From the NCBI GenBank assembly GCA_013289175.1, contig JABDAN010000011.1, positions 1 to 62,244 on the forward strand: DNA of 62,244 nucleotides, read 5' to 3'. The position numbers and the translations under genes are program-made. Source of the stretch: Bacteroidota bacterium. Its GTDB lineage: Bacteria; Bacteroidota; Bacteroidia; Chitinophagales; Chitinophagaceae. Numbering within the stretch: position 1 is the stretch's first letter; the number at the start of each line of letters is the position of its first letter. Shown one piece after another: positions 34,598-43,145 of the stretch. The notes under the pieces were generated by a model. The model was given only the letters and a program-made list of their open reading frames with translations, did not search any database and had not been told where the DNA came from.

Positions 34598-35665
34598 CTA
34601 TTTGATGACCAGTTGTGTTCCGATCGGCGTAATACCCGGTGTGGTGGAAAAGTTGAATTTTTGTTTTCCGTTTTTGTCAAAACAAAATACCTGACCGGAA
34701 GAAGTATAGTCTTTTGCATCACAGACATACACATCTCCGGTAGCTGGGTCGACATCCAATCCGTAGGGATTTACAATCACCGTGCCGTCGGTCACAAAGG
34801 AAGCCCTTACGGCACTCAGGTCACTCGTATTCAAAATACCTGTGTTGGCTGCTCCCAGATAACCGCCGGTAGTGAGCAGCGTATTGTTGTAATAACGCAA
34901 GGATCCAACAATGCTGTCCACCGTCAGAATAACCTTGCCGGAACTTGCGCTGACTTTAACCAGCGTGGGAACAACCGAGGCATAATCGCCGGTGCATGCG
35001 ACATAAATATTTCCGGAACCATCTGCGGCAAGGCTGCCGGGATTGATGCCCACGGTTATTTTTCCGGTTTCAACCAGTGCTGTCAGATCAATAATCGATA
35101 GAGTAGAATCGTAATTGCCGCTGATGGCCCCTGTGTTGCTTACATAGAGGTTTGTGCCGGAAATCGCCATCTGCGCCGGATTGGCGCCAACCGTTATAAA
35201 TTTATCAATAGCCAGGGTCGTGGTATCGATGACGGCAACCGTCCCATCAGTGGAAGAAACAAATACTTTATTTCCGTAGGCAACGATATTCTCAGGTCCC
35301 CTGTTCACTCCGGCATTTTTGAAATTAATCGTGTCTATGAATTTTGCATTCGCACTGTTGGCGACAGCCACATAACCCGATACATTCATAACGACATACA
35401 TCTTCCCGCCATAAACGATGAAATCGCTACCCGTATCGCCCAGACCAAATTCATTGACGGTTTTAAAATAATCTGTAGTCTGGGTGGCACTTGCAAAATC
35501 ATAATAAGTCAGGGTCGTGTTGTTGTGACCGTAGTTTCCTTGATTGAGGGTATACACGCCCGTAGTTACCTTGGGTGTGACCGGCGGCGGAGTTTCATTT
35601 TTCGTGCAGGAGAACACGATCAGACTCATCGATGCAAACAGAAGGGATAATTTGTTCTTCCTCAT
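34598..35665 (-). CDS. BtuG-like surface lipoprotein, YncE/DUF5074 beta-propeller
   Basis: 355-aa lipoprotein. The lipobox is LIVFSC with Cys20, followed by an acidic and Pro-rich linker (TKNETPPPVTP). The rest consists of repeated propeller blades such as GPENIVAYGNKVFVSS, AQMAISGTNLYVSN and PYGLDVDPATGDVYVCDA. It is encoded ten bases downstream of a cobalamin-riboswitch-controlled TonB receptor. In Bacteroides this gene pair is BtuB-BtuG, where BtuG is a surface propeller that binds B12 with very high affinity and hands it to BtuB. The B12 role is inferred from context and fold, not from identified contact residues. Confidence 0.82.
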   Translation of the reverse strand: MRKNKLSLLFASMSLIVFSCTKNETPPPVTPKVTTGVYTLNQGNYGHNNTTLTYYDFASATQTTDYFKTVNEFGLGDTGSDFIVYGGKMYVVMNVSGYVAVANSANAKFIDTINFKNAGVNRGPENIVAYGNKVFVSSTDGTVAVIDTTTLAIDKFITVGANPAQMAISGTNLYVSNTGAISGNYDSTLSIIDLTALVETGKITVGINPGSLAADGSGNIYVACTGDYASVVPTLVKVSASSGKVILTVDSIVGSLRYYNNTLLTTGGYLGAANTGILNTSDLSAVRASFVTDGTVIVNPYGLDVDPATGDVYVCDAKDYTSSGQVFCFDKNGKQKFNFSTTPGITPIGTQLVIK

Positions 35666-35675
35666 AATGGATGTT

Positions 35676-37724
35676 TTATATGTTGTTGATGATAATGCTT
35701 AGTTTATAGGACCTTCCCGGCATGGGGTAATATTGAATGACATCGTATTGCTCGTTGAATAGATTGTTCACTTCTCCCTTGATGGTGGTTTGAAAACCAT
35801 GGAGCTGGACCTGCCAGGACATAAAAACATCCTGGGTGTCCCAGCCCGCGACGAGGTTGGAAGGATCGTTTTCTCCCAAGGCATACCGGTTCCCAGAAAA
35901 AAGCAAACTATAACCGGCGCTCCAGTTCTTATAATACAAAACGGCCAGCGCCGACCCTGAGTTATTGGGCGTATAGGGGATTTCATTTTTGTATTTTGAA
36001 CTGGTGGGATCGGTATAGTCCAAAGCTTGTTGCCAGGTATAAGCAAGTCGCGCAGACCATCTGGTGACGGAAGAAAATCTTCCGTTGACCTGACCATTGA
36101 GATCAACACCCCATATATGCACTTTCCCCAGGTTGGTCATCGTCCAGATAAAAAGATTTTGTGAGGGAATGGCAATGATCTTGTCTTTAATTTGATTGTA
36201 GTAACCGTCCACGCTTATATTGAACTGGGTACCCCCGGAAGACGGACTTTTTGAATAGGTAAGACCGAGGTCATATTGACTGGAATATTCCGGCAGAAGT
36301 TTTGGATTGATGTTGGTTATATAAGTATAGTAGAGATCATTGAAAGTGGGCATCCGGAAAATATCCTTATAAAAAAAGCGAAACAGAAAAGGACTTGAAA
36401 CCGCGGGTTTGTATCCCAAGGCAAAGGCCGGCGTGAATTTATTGATGTTGGTGGAGGTCGCCCCCGTTTTGGTTACATCATGGACGTTCGTGTTTAACAG
36501 GGAAGCATTGACCTGCCAATGTGATTGTGCGAACTGAATGCCGATGTTATTCCATAGACTCAAGCGGGTAGGGGTGGCAAAGTTGCTGATATTGGCAGAT
36601 AGATAAGTCGAAGCGATATCGGAAGAAAAAGAACCCTGGAAATAGGATCCGAGCCGGTGACTAAGGGCAGCACTTCCATAAATTTCTTGCTGAGAATAAC
36701 GATCATCCAGGCCGCCAGCATTGTTTAAAAAATTTGGGTCCGTATACCGGGTATACAGGGTACTGTATTTCCCGGAAATCAGCAGGGAAGTGGAAGCGTT
36801 CAATTTTTTGAGGTAGCGGCTTTGGATGAATAAATTTTTGTCCTCCAGACGCTGAACGGATATGTCGTTGAAATATATGATGCTGCCCGGCAAGCCCCTT
36901 TCAGAACCATAGCCCCAGATTTTGGTTTGTAAGGTGGCGCTGTCTGAGAACCGGTTGACGAAATTTATTTCACCCTGAAAGGCCCGCAGATCAGAGTTAA
37001 TGCGGTTGGTTTTTTTAGAGAACATTCCGTTTTCAACCGTATAAGGATAGTTTCCTTCCGACCAGATTGCCATGCCGTTGGCGCTGAGCACCATATTTTT
37101 TCCGAGCGGCTGGTACAGACCTGCATAAGGCTGCCACAATCCAAAAGAACCCGCTTCCATGCCCAACAGATATTTCGGATGGGAGAAATTGGTAGTATTA
37201 AAAGTATTGCTGGTAAAAGAAAGCACCGAGGCGGAAGCATAAACCCTGGCTGGCATGGGTATGGTTTGCGGATTGGCCTGATCGAGCTCCAACCGCTGGA
37301 CAAAAGCTGCTGAATATTTACTTAAGTCCACTTGTCCGGTCTGTTGATCGGCGATCGTTATGCCATCATATACCAGCCCGGTATTTTGGCCACCCAAGCT
37401 CCTTACAGAAATGGTTTTGAGTCCACCCACCCCTCCGTAATCTTTGATGAGCACACCGGAAAAATATTTCGCTGCACCGGCAATGGTCTCCGCATTGATT
37501 TGTTCCAGAGCCTCATGATCCAATACCTGTACCGGGGTGATGGCTGCATAGGGGTTTTGCTTTTTTTCTGCCAAGACCTGGACTGCATGGAGGACTTTTG
37601 CGGAGTCGGAAGAGATCTGTGCAAAAAGGGAAGGAAAACAAAGGGAATGGATGAGCAGTATAAAAAGCAAACGCCGAACCCTCTTGGCTCCTGGTATGCA
37701 ATATATTTTTGGTCTCAGACTCAT
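35676..37724 (-). CDS. btuB: TonB-dependent vitamin B12 receptor, BtuB-like
   Basis: 682-aa outer-membrane receptor. A signal peptide (LLFILLIHSLCFPSLFAQ) precedes a plug domain with VQVLDHEALEQINAETIAGA, ISVRSLGGQNTGLVYDGI and the VQRLELDQ strand. The beta-barrel ends in the expected C-terminal aromatic-type strand (YKLSIIINNI). There is no N-terminal carboxypeptidase-like domain, so it is a BtuB-type rather than SusC-type receptor. The cobalamin riboswitch in its leader strongly supports a corrinoid substrate. It is followed ten bases later by the propeller lipoprotein. Confidence 0.9.
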   Translation of the reverse strand: MSLRPKIYCIPGAKRVRRLLFILLIHSLCFPSLFAQISSDSAKVLHAVQVLAEKKQNPYAAITPVQVLDHEALEQINAETIAGAAKYFSGVLIKDYGGVGGLKTISVRSLGGQNTGLVYDGITIADQQTGQVDLSKYSAAFVQRLELDQANPQTIPMPARVYASASVLSFTSNTFNTTNFSHPKYLLGMEAGSFGLWQPYAGLYQPLGKNMVLSANGMAIWSEGNYPYTVENGMFSKKTNRINSDLRAFQGEINFVNRFSDSATLQTKIWGYGSERGLPGSIIYFNDISVQRLEDKNLFIQSRYLKKLNASTSLLISGKYSTLYTRYTDPNFLNNAGGLDDRYSQQEIYGSAALSHRLGSYFQGSFSSDIASTYLSANISNFATPTRLSLWNNIGIQFAQSHWQVNASLLNTNVHDVTKTGATSTNINKFTPAFALGYKPAVSSPFLFRFFYKDIFRMPTFNDLYYTYITNINPKLLPEYSSQYDLGLTYSKSPSSGGTQFNISVDGYYNQIKDKIIAIPSQNLFIWTMTNLGKVHIWGVDLNGQVNGRFSSVTRWSARLAYTWQQALDYTDPTSSKYKNEIPYTPNNSGSALAVLYYKNWSAGYSLLFSGNRYALGENDPSNLVAGWDTQDVFMSWQVQLHGFQTTIKGEVNNLFNEQYDVIQYYPMPGRSYKLSIIINNI

Positions 37725-37836
37725 TGCTGGAATGCAGTGGATTGCGCAGGCAACGGAAGACCAGAAGAATATAAATAGGAAATGCCGTCTATACTCTGCC
37801 TGCCTTTCACCCGAAAGCGTTGCGATTAATAATTTA

Positions 37837-38020
37837 TCTGGCAGGTCTTCTGGCTTGTTTCCTGTTTACTGCCTTCCCGACTATCCCGGCATACCGGGAA
37901 CAGACAGTGGCTGAGGTGTAAACTTTTTCCCGCACCAGGCGGAATGAAACTCACAGCTACGGGGATAGCGCCGGTATTACACCGGACTTCCCTTTTAATC
38001 CCGACAAAGCGGGAACCAGA
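37837..38020 (-). ncRNA. Cobalamin riboswitch
   Basis: Minus-strand leader with the conserved core: GGGAAGTCCGGTGTAATACC, then CGGCGCTATCCCCGTAGCTGTGA, and the B12 box AGCCAGAAGACCTGCC near the 3' end. Outer helix P1 is TCTGG/CCAGA; a CCCGCTTTGTCGGG hairpin lies near the 5' end. A GGCAGG sequence about 30 bases downstream of the B12 box is complementary to its CCTGCC and could act in the expression platform (inference). The -7 element just upstream places the transcription start at or next to P1. It controls btuB and the propeller lipoprotein; binding of adenosylcobalamin or another corrinoid would lower expression. Confidence 0.95.
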
Positions 38021-38025
38021 CGCTG

Positions 38026-38033
38026 CAAATGTA
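38026..38033 (-). promoter_or_regulatory. -7 promoter element for the B12 uptake operon
   Basis: TACATTTG on the minus strand matches TAnnTTTG exactly. The expected start site is about six bases on, right at the 5' side of riboswitch helix P1, which agrees with a transcript that begins with the riboswitch. Confidence 0.6.
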
Positions 38034-38063
38034 AAGGAGTAGGGGGAGAAGTTCCTGAAAAAC

Positions 38064-40133
38064 TTAATTATTCTTTACAGGATTATAACCGATGGTTATC
38101 CCGATATAATAGGCGGCAGTAGCAGCTGCGTTGTAGTACCTGCCGCCAGCCGCATTGATGTCGTTGCCCAGGCTGTATTTGGCATTGAAGGCATTGTTGA
38201 CGCCGGTAAATACATTCAGGTTTAATTTTTTGACCTGGGTGGCATAACCGAGCCGCCCACCTACGAGCTGATAAGCTGCCGCATAGTCCGTGTTGGCATC
38301 ATTCAAAGGCATTTTATCGCTGTAATAGTAGTTGAGGTGTAGAAAAAATCCAGGACGACTGTTCAAATCTACCCCCCCCGTAAAGGTGTTGTCAGCAACA
38401 CCAGGCAAGTGGTCTCCATCGTAACTGACGGCATCTTTTTTAAAATCACCATAGGTAAAATTATCCAGTGTGTAGGATGCCCATATCCTGGCACTGTTGA
38501 TCAGGCCCGTAGCCGAAGGCAGCAACTGAAAAGAAACCTGGGATTCAATTCCTTTCTGTGTAGTGGATCCCGCATTGGTATAGTAATCCGCATTGCTGGA
38601 ATCTTTACGAACGACGATGGCCTTCTGCAATTCAAAATAAAATGCGATGACTTCCACATACAAACGCTGATGGAAAAAACTGGATTTCAATCCACTTTCA
38701 TAACTGACACCGTTTTCCGGTTGAAGATCAGTATTGATGCTGCCGGTAGATGGCAGGATTTCTGCGACAGCGGGCGGAGAAAATCCCTTGGATATGCTGG
38801 CATATAACAAGATATTGGGAGTGATCTTTTTAGAAAGGTCCAGACGGGGCGCCAGTTCGTTGGTGAAATTTTTATTGCGCGGAACAAATCCCGGCACAGA
38901 GATCCGGTCGATACCGACGAAGGCATCGTTGTAACTAAGGCCTGCAGAAACCTGCCATCCCTTACCAAAAAAAACATCGGCCTGCGCAAAAATGGTGTAA
39001 GTCCAGGTATTGATATTGTCGTTGGTCTGTAAGGTATCCGGCGCGCCATTGCTGTTTCCATAATCCTGGGTCTGAAAAAATCCTTTCTGTGCTTCACCGC
39101 CAAAACTAAAATGCAGATTGTCCAGACTATAATTGAAAACCGTTCTGCCGCCGAAATGCGGCTCGCTGCGGAATTCATAATTTCTGAATGTCGGATTGAT
39201 GTAGTTGGTATAAGCCGCGTAAAAATTGGTTGAGTTCTGAAATTTTTGACTGATGCGGTAGGTATTGGTAATGCCGGCCATGAATGTTTTTTGATAGACA
39301 GCAGCCTGTGCCTGATCGGCGGAGGGGGTTGTTCCCACGGCGGGTCGCGATTGCGCAGGATTGGCATTGTATTCCGTCAGGGTCAGCGCGCCGGGCGTCT
39401 GATAATATAGATCCCCATAAAAAGCATAGGTACTCAGGGTTTGTCGATCCGTATTTTTTAGCATGGACTCCCAGGTAATGATATCTCGTCGAAGGTTGGT
39501 GTGATCGCGGTAACCGTTGGAAGTTTGGTGAGAATAATTAATGATATTGCCACCCTGTTCATTTCCCAGACGAACCTGCGCATTGACATTGTTGGTGTTG
39601 AAAGTGCCATAACTGTATTCTGCCGTGAATCCCGGTTGCCAGCTGTCGGGTCTGGATTTAATCAGGAGGGCACCACCGGTGGCGGCGCCGTAGAGGCTTC
39701 CGGCAGGTCCTTTGATGAGTTCAAGGGAATACATGTCGAAAGGAGCTAGTTGGGTCAGGTAGGTATTGCCACCCGGATCGGTAAAGGGAAAACCATCCAG
39801 GTATACTTTTACATTGCGGACACCGAAGGGCGAACGAAGGGTGCTGCCCCGGAAACTCAGCCGGTAGCTGCCCGGTGACCGCTCCTCCATGCGCACACCC
39901 GGGACGCTGTTCATGGCAGGAACGATGCTCATCTTATCATACCGGTTCCATTCAGCCGTGGTGACAACGCCGATGGCGACCGGCACATCAGCCAGGGCAC
40001 GATTCTGTTCATATGCATGAACCACGACTTCCTGCAGTAAACTTCTTCCCACCGTATCCGCAACCGGGGTGCTGTCCTGAGAATAGGAAATTTCAAAAGA
40101 CAACAACATGACTGCACATACTACGTACTTCAT
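38064..40133 (-). CDS. TonB-dependent receptor, siderophore/iron type
   Basis: 689-aa receptor with a signal peptide ending ISYSQ and a plug beginning LLQEVVVHAYEQNR (TonB box region), then MNSVPGVRMEERSPGSYRLS, LRSPFGVRNVKVYLDGFP and LELIKGPAGSLYGAATGGAL. This order is that of FecA/ferric-siderophore-like receptors. The barrel ends at YIGITIGYNPVKNN. It lies upstream of the B12 riboswitch, whose start site is 30 bases after its stop, so the two are probably separate units. Its own promoter is the exact -7 box at 40154-40161. The substrate is not determined by sequence; a corrinoid is possible given the neighbour. Confidence 0.9.
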   Translation of the reverse strand: MKYVVCAVMLLSFEISYSQDSTPVADTVGRSLLQEVVVHAYEQNRALADVPVAIGVVTTAEWNRYDKMSIVPAMNSVPGVRMEERSPGSYRLSFRGSTLRSPFGVRNVKVYLDGFPFTDPGGNTYLTQLAPFDMYSLELIKGPAGSLYGAATGGALLIKSRPDSWQPGFTAEYSYGTFNTNNVNAQVRLGNEQGGNIINYSHQTSNGYRDHTNLRRDIITWESMLKNTDRQTLSTYAFYGDLYYQTPGALTLTEYNANPAQSRPAVGTTPSADQAQAAVYQKTFMAGITNTYRISQKFQNSTNFYAAYTNYINPTFRNYEFRSEPHFGGRTVFNYSLDNLHFSFGGEAQKGFFQTQDYGNSNGAPDTLQTNDNINTWTYTIFAQADVFFGKGWQVSAGLSYNDAFVGIDRISVPGFVPRNKNFTNELAPRLDLSKKITPNILLYASISKGFSPPAVAEILPSTGSINTDLQPENGVSYESGLKSSFFHQRLYVEVIAFYFELQKAIVVRKDSSNADYYTNAGSTTQKGIESQVSFQLLPSATGLINSARIWASYTLDNFTYGDFKKDAVSYDGDHLPGVADNTFTGGVDLNSRPGFFLHLNYYYSDKMPLNDANTDYAAAYQLVGGRLGYATQVKKLNLNVFTGVNNAFNAKYSLGNDINAAGGRYYNAAATAAYYIGITIGYNPVKNN

Positions 40134-40153
40134 TCCCTGGTTTTAACTGGCGA

Positions 40154-40161
40154 CAAAAGTA
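40154..40161 (-). promoter_or_regulatory. -7 promoter element for the second TonB receptor
   Basis: TACTTTTG on the minus strand, exact TAnnTTTG, gives a start site about 14 bases before the ATG. At the -33 position, 19 bases further up, TTAAG is only a partial match to TTTG. Confidence 0.5.
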
Positions 40162-40233
40162 GAAAAGAATATTTCATTATCTTAACCTCTTTATCGTTAG
40201 TTTATTGTTAGTGTTGGACTGAATATCCGAAGG

Positions 40234-41592
40234 ATGGCAAAAAATCAGAAGCTGGGCATTTTTGACTGCACGATGATAGTGGTGAGCCTGGTGATCGGTA
40301 TGGGTATTTTTCGTACGCCGGTAAATGTTGCACAAAAAGCGCCGGATAGTTTCCTGTTTTTTTTTACCTGGATTGCAGGCGGACTGGTTGCCATTTGCGG
40401 CGCACTGACATACGCCGAGATTGGCTCCAGGCTTCCGGTCACCGGCGGCTATTACAAAGTGTTCTCCTACGGTTATCATCCCTCCATTGCCTTTGCCATC
40501 AACTGCATTATCCTGATTTCAAATGCAGCATCTCTGGCCGGGGCAACGCTCATCGGATCTGAATATATTTCACGCATTCTTTTCCCGAACCTGGTGGATT
40601 TGTCCGCCATCCAGAGTAGGGAAATAATAATTTCCGTTTTGGCGATCCTGGTTTTTTATGGCGTGAATCTTATGGGACTTAAAATGAGTGCCCGTGCCCA
40701 AAATGTATTGACAGTGATTAAAATCACTTTGATTGTACTGCTGATAACGCCATTGTTTTTTGCAGACAGGAATCCGGTTGCGCAGGAAAATTTGTTGGTT
40801 TCACCTGGCTGGCTGGCTTATTTAAAGGGTTTTGGCGCAGGACTCATCGCCGTTTCGTTTACCTATGGGGGTTACCAACAGACGATTAATTTCGGTTCAG
40901 ATGTTGAAAACCCAAGCCGCAACATTCCGCGCGCCATTTTTATGGGCATGTTCATCATCATTGTTTTATACCTGAGTATCAATTATGCATACATCCGCGT
41001 GATTGGTTTTGACCGGTTGGGTCATACTAAGGGCATTGCAGCCGTTATGGCGGAGCATGTTTTTGGCGCTGCAGCAGGAAAAATACTTTCCATATTGCTT
41101 TTTTTGTCTGTACTGGCCTATATCAATGTTTTGCTGATGAGCAATCCCCGGGTGATGTATGCCATGGCAGAAGATGGGGTGTTGCCGCGGCTCTTTGCCA
41201 AAAAACAAGCTTCTACCGGCGTCCTGCTCACTTCCTTGACTGTTTTTGCCGGAGTCTGTGTGGTGATTATTTTTTGGATGAAGGCCTTTGATAAAATCTT
41301 AAGCTTTACCATTTTTCTGGATTGTTTTGGAATGGCGGCATCGGCTGCTACCATTTTTAAATTGAGAAAACAAAAAGTCAAACCGGTGGGCAAAGAAATT
41401 TATGCCATGAGACTTTTTCCACTGCTGCCGGTTGTTTTTATTGCAGCCTATTCTTTTGTCGCCATCAGCATTTCACTGGATTCACCGTACACGGCGCTGA
41501 CGGCATTGGTTGTAATGGGGGCTTTTATGCTGGTTTACTTTTTGGGTCTGAGGTCCAAGGACCGAAATCCTCCTGCTGGTCAAGCCCACTGA
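40234..41592 (+). CDS. APC-superfamily amino-acid permease
   Basis: 452-aa permease with about twelve helices. Helix 1 has the broken IGMGIFRTP segment (residues 22-30) that forms the substrate site in APC transporters; helix 3 carries the GALTYAEIGSRLPVTGGYYK block. It resembles LAT/cationic amino-acid exchangers of the bacterial LAT-like group. It is divergent from the TonB receptor with about 100 bases between. The next gene downstream is a Cys/Met-metabolism PLP enzyme, so transport of a sulfur amino acid is conceivable (inference only). Confidence 0.92.
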   Translation: MAKNQKLGIFDCTMIVVSLVIGMGIFRTPVNVAQKAPDSFLFFFTWIAGGLVAICGALTYAEIGSRLPVTGGYYKVFSYGYHPSIAFAINCIILISNAASLAGATLIGSEYISRILFPNLVDLSAIQSREIIISVLAILVFYGVNLMGLKMSARAQNVLTVIKITLIVLLITPLFFADRNPVAQENLLVSPGWLAYLKGFGAGLIAVSFTYGGYQQTINFGSDVENPSRNIPRAIFMGMFIIIVLYLSINYAYIRVIGFDRLGHTKGIAAVMAEHVFGAAAGKILSILLFLSVLAYINVLLMSNPRVMYAMAEDGVLPRLFAKKQASTGVLLTSLTVFAGVCVVIIFWMKAFDKILSFTIFLDCFGMAASAATIFKLRKQKVKPVGKEIYAMRLFPLLPVVFIAAYSFVAISISLDSPYTALTALVVMGAFMLVYFLGLRSKDRNPPAGQAH

Positions 41593-41754
41593 AGCGGCCA
41601 GGGGACGGCAGAGACCAGCAAAATATCGAAGTCCTTGAGAAGGCAATGGAAGAAGCATTTGAATGGGTGCCTGGTTAAACCCTTGCCGGTATTTTTACAA
41701 TGCACGCCGACCATTTCCTGCCGAGGTCTTTGTTTAACTGACTCCTTAAAATTC

Positions 41755-41855
41755 ATTGGGTTCAGACTTTTGGCGCCAAACATGAAATACTTTTAACAGG
41801 AAATCCGGGACCGCGACCCGCAGCGCCACCGGTAAGTTCTATCACAAAACCCAAT
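41755..41855 (+). promoter_or_regulatory. Candidate structured 5' leader RNA ahead of the PLP enzyme gene
   Basis: Three nested helices can be drawn: an 8-bp outer helix (ATTGGGTT with AACCCAAT, whose 3' arm ends seven bases before the ATG), a 6-bp helix (TGGCGC with GCGCCA) and an inner CGGG/CCCG helix. The inner segment AAATCCGGGACC followed by GCGACCCGCAGC resembles the J-region core of cobalamin riboswitches, but the GGTG element and the terminal B12 box are missing. It may be a degenerate or different riboswitch, or a chance fold. Confidence 0.3.
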
Positions 41856-41862
41856 CAAAAAG

Positions 41863-43029
41863 ATGGAAGACCTTTCCTTTATATTGAATGAACTCGGCGA
41901 AGACAGGGCCCATTATTACAATGCCGTATCTCCGCCCATCATGCAAACCAGCAATTTCCGGGTCAATACGGTCGAGGGGTTAAAAAAATTGTTTGCCGAT
42001 GAATATTCCGGATACCTCTACAGCAGGGGTTTGAATCCAACCGTCGATATCCTGAGAAAAAAATTGGCGGCCCTCGATGAAGCCGAAGACTGCCTGGTTT
42101 TCAACAGCGGGGCTGCGGCAATTTTTGCAGCGGTCCTGGCCAATACACGTCAGGGGGATCATATCATTTCTGTAAAAAACCCTTACACCTGGGTCAAGCG
42201 CATGTTTGATGATATTTTTTCGCGTTTTGGCGTCGAGACCACCTATATAGAGGCGACCGAAATGGAGCAATTTGAAAGAGCCCGGCGCGCCAACAGCCGG
42301 TTTATTTATCTGGAAAGCCCCAATTCCTGGAATTTTGCGCTGCAGGACATTGAAAAGGTATCGGAATTTGCCAAAAAATATGGGTTGATTACCCTGATGG
42401 ACAATACCTTCTGTAGCCCGTTGTATCAAAAGCCCATTGCGATGGGCATCGATATGGCCATGCAAACAGCCACCAAATACATCGGAGGACACAGTGATAC
42501 CCTGGGAGGCATCCTGACCGGAAGCCGGCAGATGATGAAAAAAATCTTTGATTCTGAATACCTAGCCGTCGGCAGTGGGATTCAGCCCTTCAATGCCTGG
42601 TTGCTGATCCGGGGTTTGCGGACCCTCGAGTCCCGCCTGGAGCGGATCACGGCTACCACCCAGCAGGTATTGCGTTACCTTAAAAATCACCCAAGGGTAG
42701 AAGCTGTTTTATTTCCGTTGGATGAAAGCTTTCCGCAATATGCCCTGGCCCGTAAGCAGATGAAAAATGCCGGGGGGCTGATCAGTTTTTATGTAAAGGC
42801 AGGTTCCCGGCAGGAAATCGTGCGGTTTTGCGAAAATCTAAAACATATTATGATGGCAGTGAGCTGGGGGGGCCATGAATCTTTAATTTTGCCCCGCTGT
42901 GCCTCGATCAAGGACGAAGATTTTGATCCCCAAAACCTCGAAGACCGGATGTTAAGACTATACGTAGGGCTGGAATCTGCTGAATATATCACCGGAGACC
43001 TGGAGCAATCCTTCCTTTTATCATTCTAA
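41863..43029 (+). CDS. Cys/Met-metabolism PLP enzyme (trans-sulfuration family)
   Basis: 388-aa fold-type I PLP enzyme. Asp180 (LMDNTFCSP) contacts the pyridine nitrogen and Lys205 in TATKYIGGHSDTLGG forms the Schiff base. The N-terminal YSRGLNPTVDILRKKLAALD is the usual start of cystathionine gamma-synthase/lyase and O-acetylhomoserine sulfhydrylase proteins. Where these enzymes normally have YGGT after the active-site Tyr, this one has NPYTWVKRMF, so it belongs to a divergent subgroup and its reaction (lyase, synthase or sulfhydrylase) cannot be read off. The 270 bases between the permease stop and this start hold the candidate structured leader. In frame with the permease end, a protein-like DQQNIEVLEKAMEEAF stretch occurs but has no start codon. 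Confidence 0.9.
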   Translation: MEDLSFILNELGEDRAHYYNAVSPPIMQTSNFRVNTVEGLKKLFADEYSGYLYSRGLNPTVDILRKKLAALDEAEDCLVFNSGAAAIFAAVLANTRQGDHIISVKNPYTWVKRMFDDIFSRFGVETTYIEATEMEQFERARRANSRFIYLESPNSWNFALQDIEKVSEFAKKYGLITLMDNTFCSPLYQKPIAMGIDMAMQTATKYIGGHSDTLGGILTGSRQMMKKIFDSEYLAVGSGIQPFNAWLLIRGLRTLESRLERITATTQQVLRYLKNHPRVEAVLFPLDESFPQYALARKQMKNAGGLISFYVKAGSRQEIVRFCENLKHIMMAVSWGGHESLILPRCASIKDEDFDPQNLEDRMLRLYVGLESAEYITGDLEQSFLLSF

Positions 43030-43145
43030 CGCCGTTTTAGGCTTTTTTTTAATCGGGAATGGGAATGGATTCTTATTTTAGCAATATTTCTAACTGCCCT
43101 TCCCAAAACTACGGGTCAGCTGATGACTCTTTTTAAATTAGTTAC

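Noticed and set aside
34292..35101. 269-codon plus-strand frame
   Set aside because: Spans the end of marC, the intergenic promoter and part of the propeller gene on the opposite strand; Gln/Cys-rich, shadow-like translation.
41580..41783. 67-codon minus-strand frame between the permease and the PLP enzyme
   Set aside because: No family resemblance; it crosses the candidate structured leader.
40234..43029. Permease and PLP enzyme as a single B12-controlled operon
   Set aside because: The candidate RNA lies between the two genes, not ahead of both, and a cobalamin identity for it is unproven.
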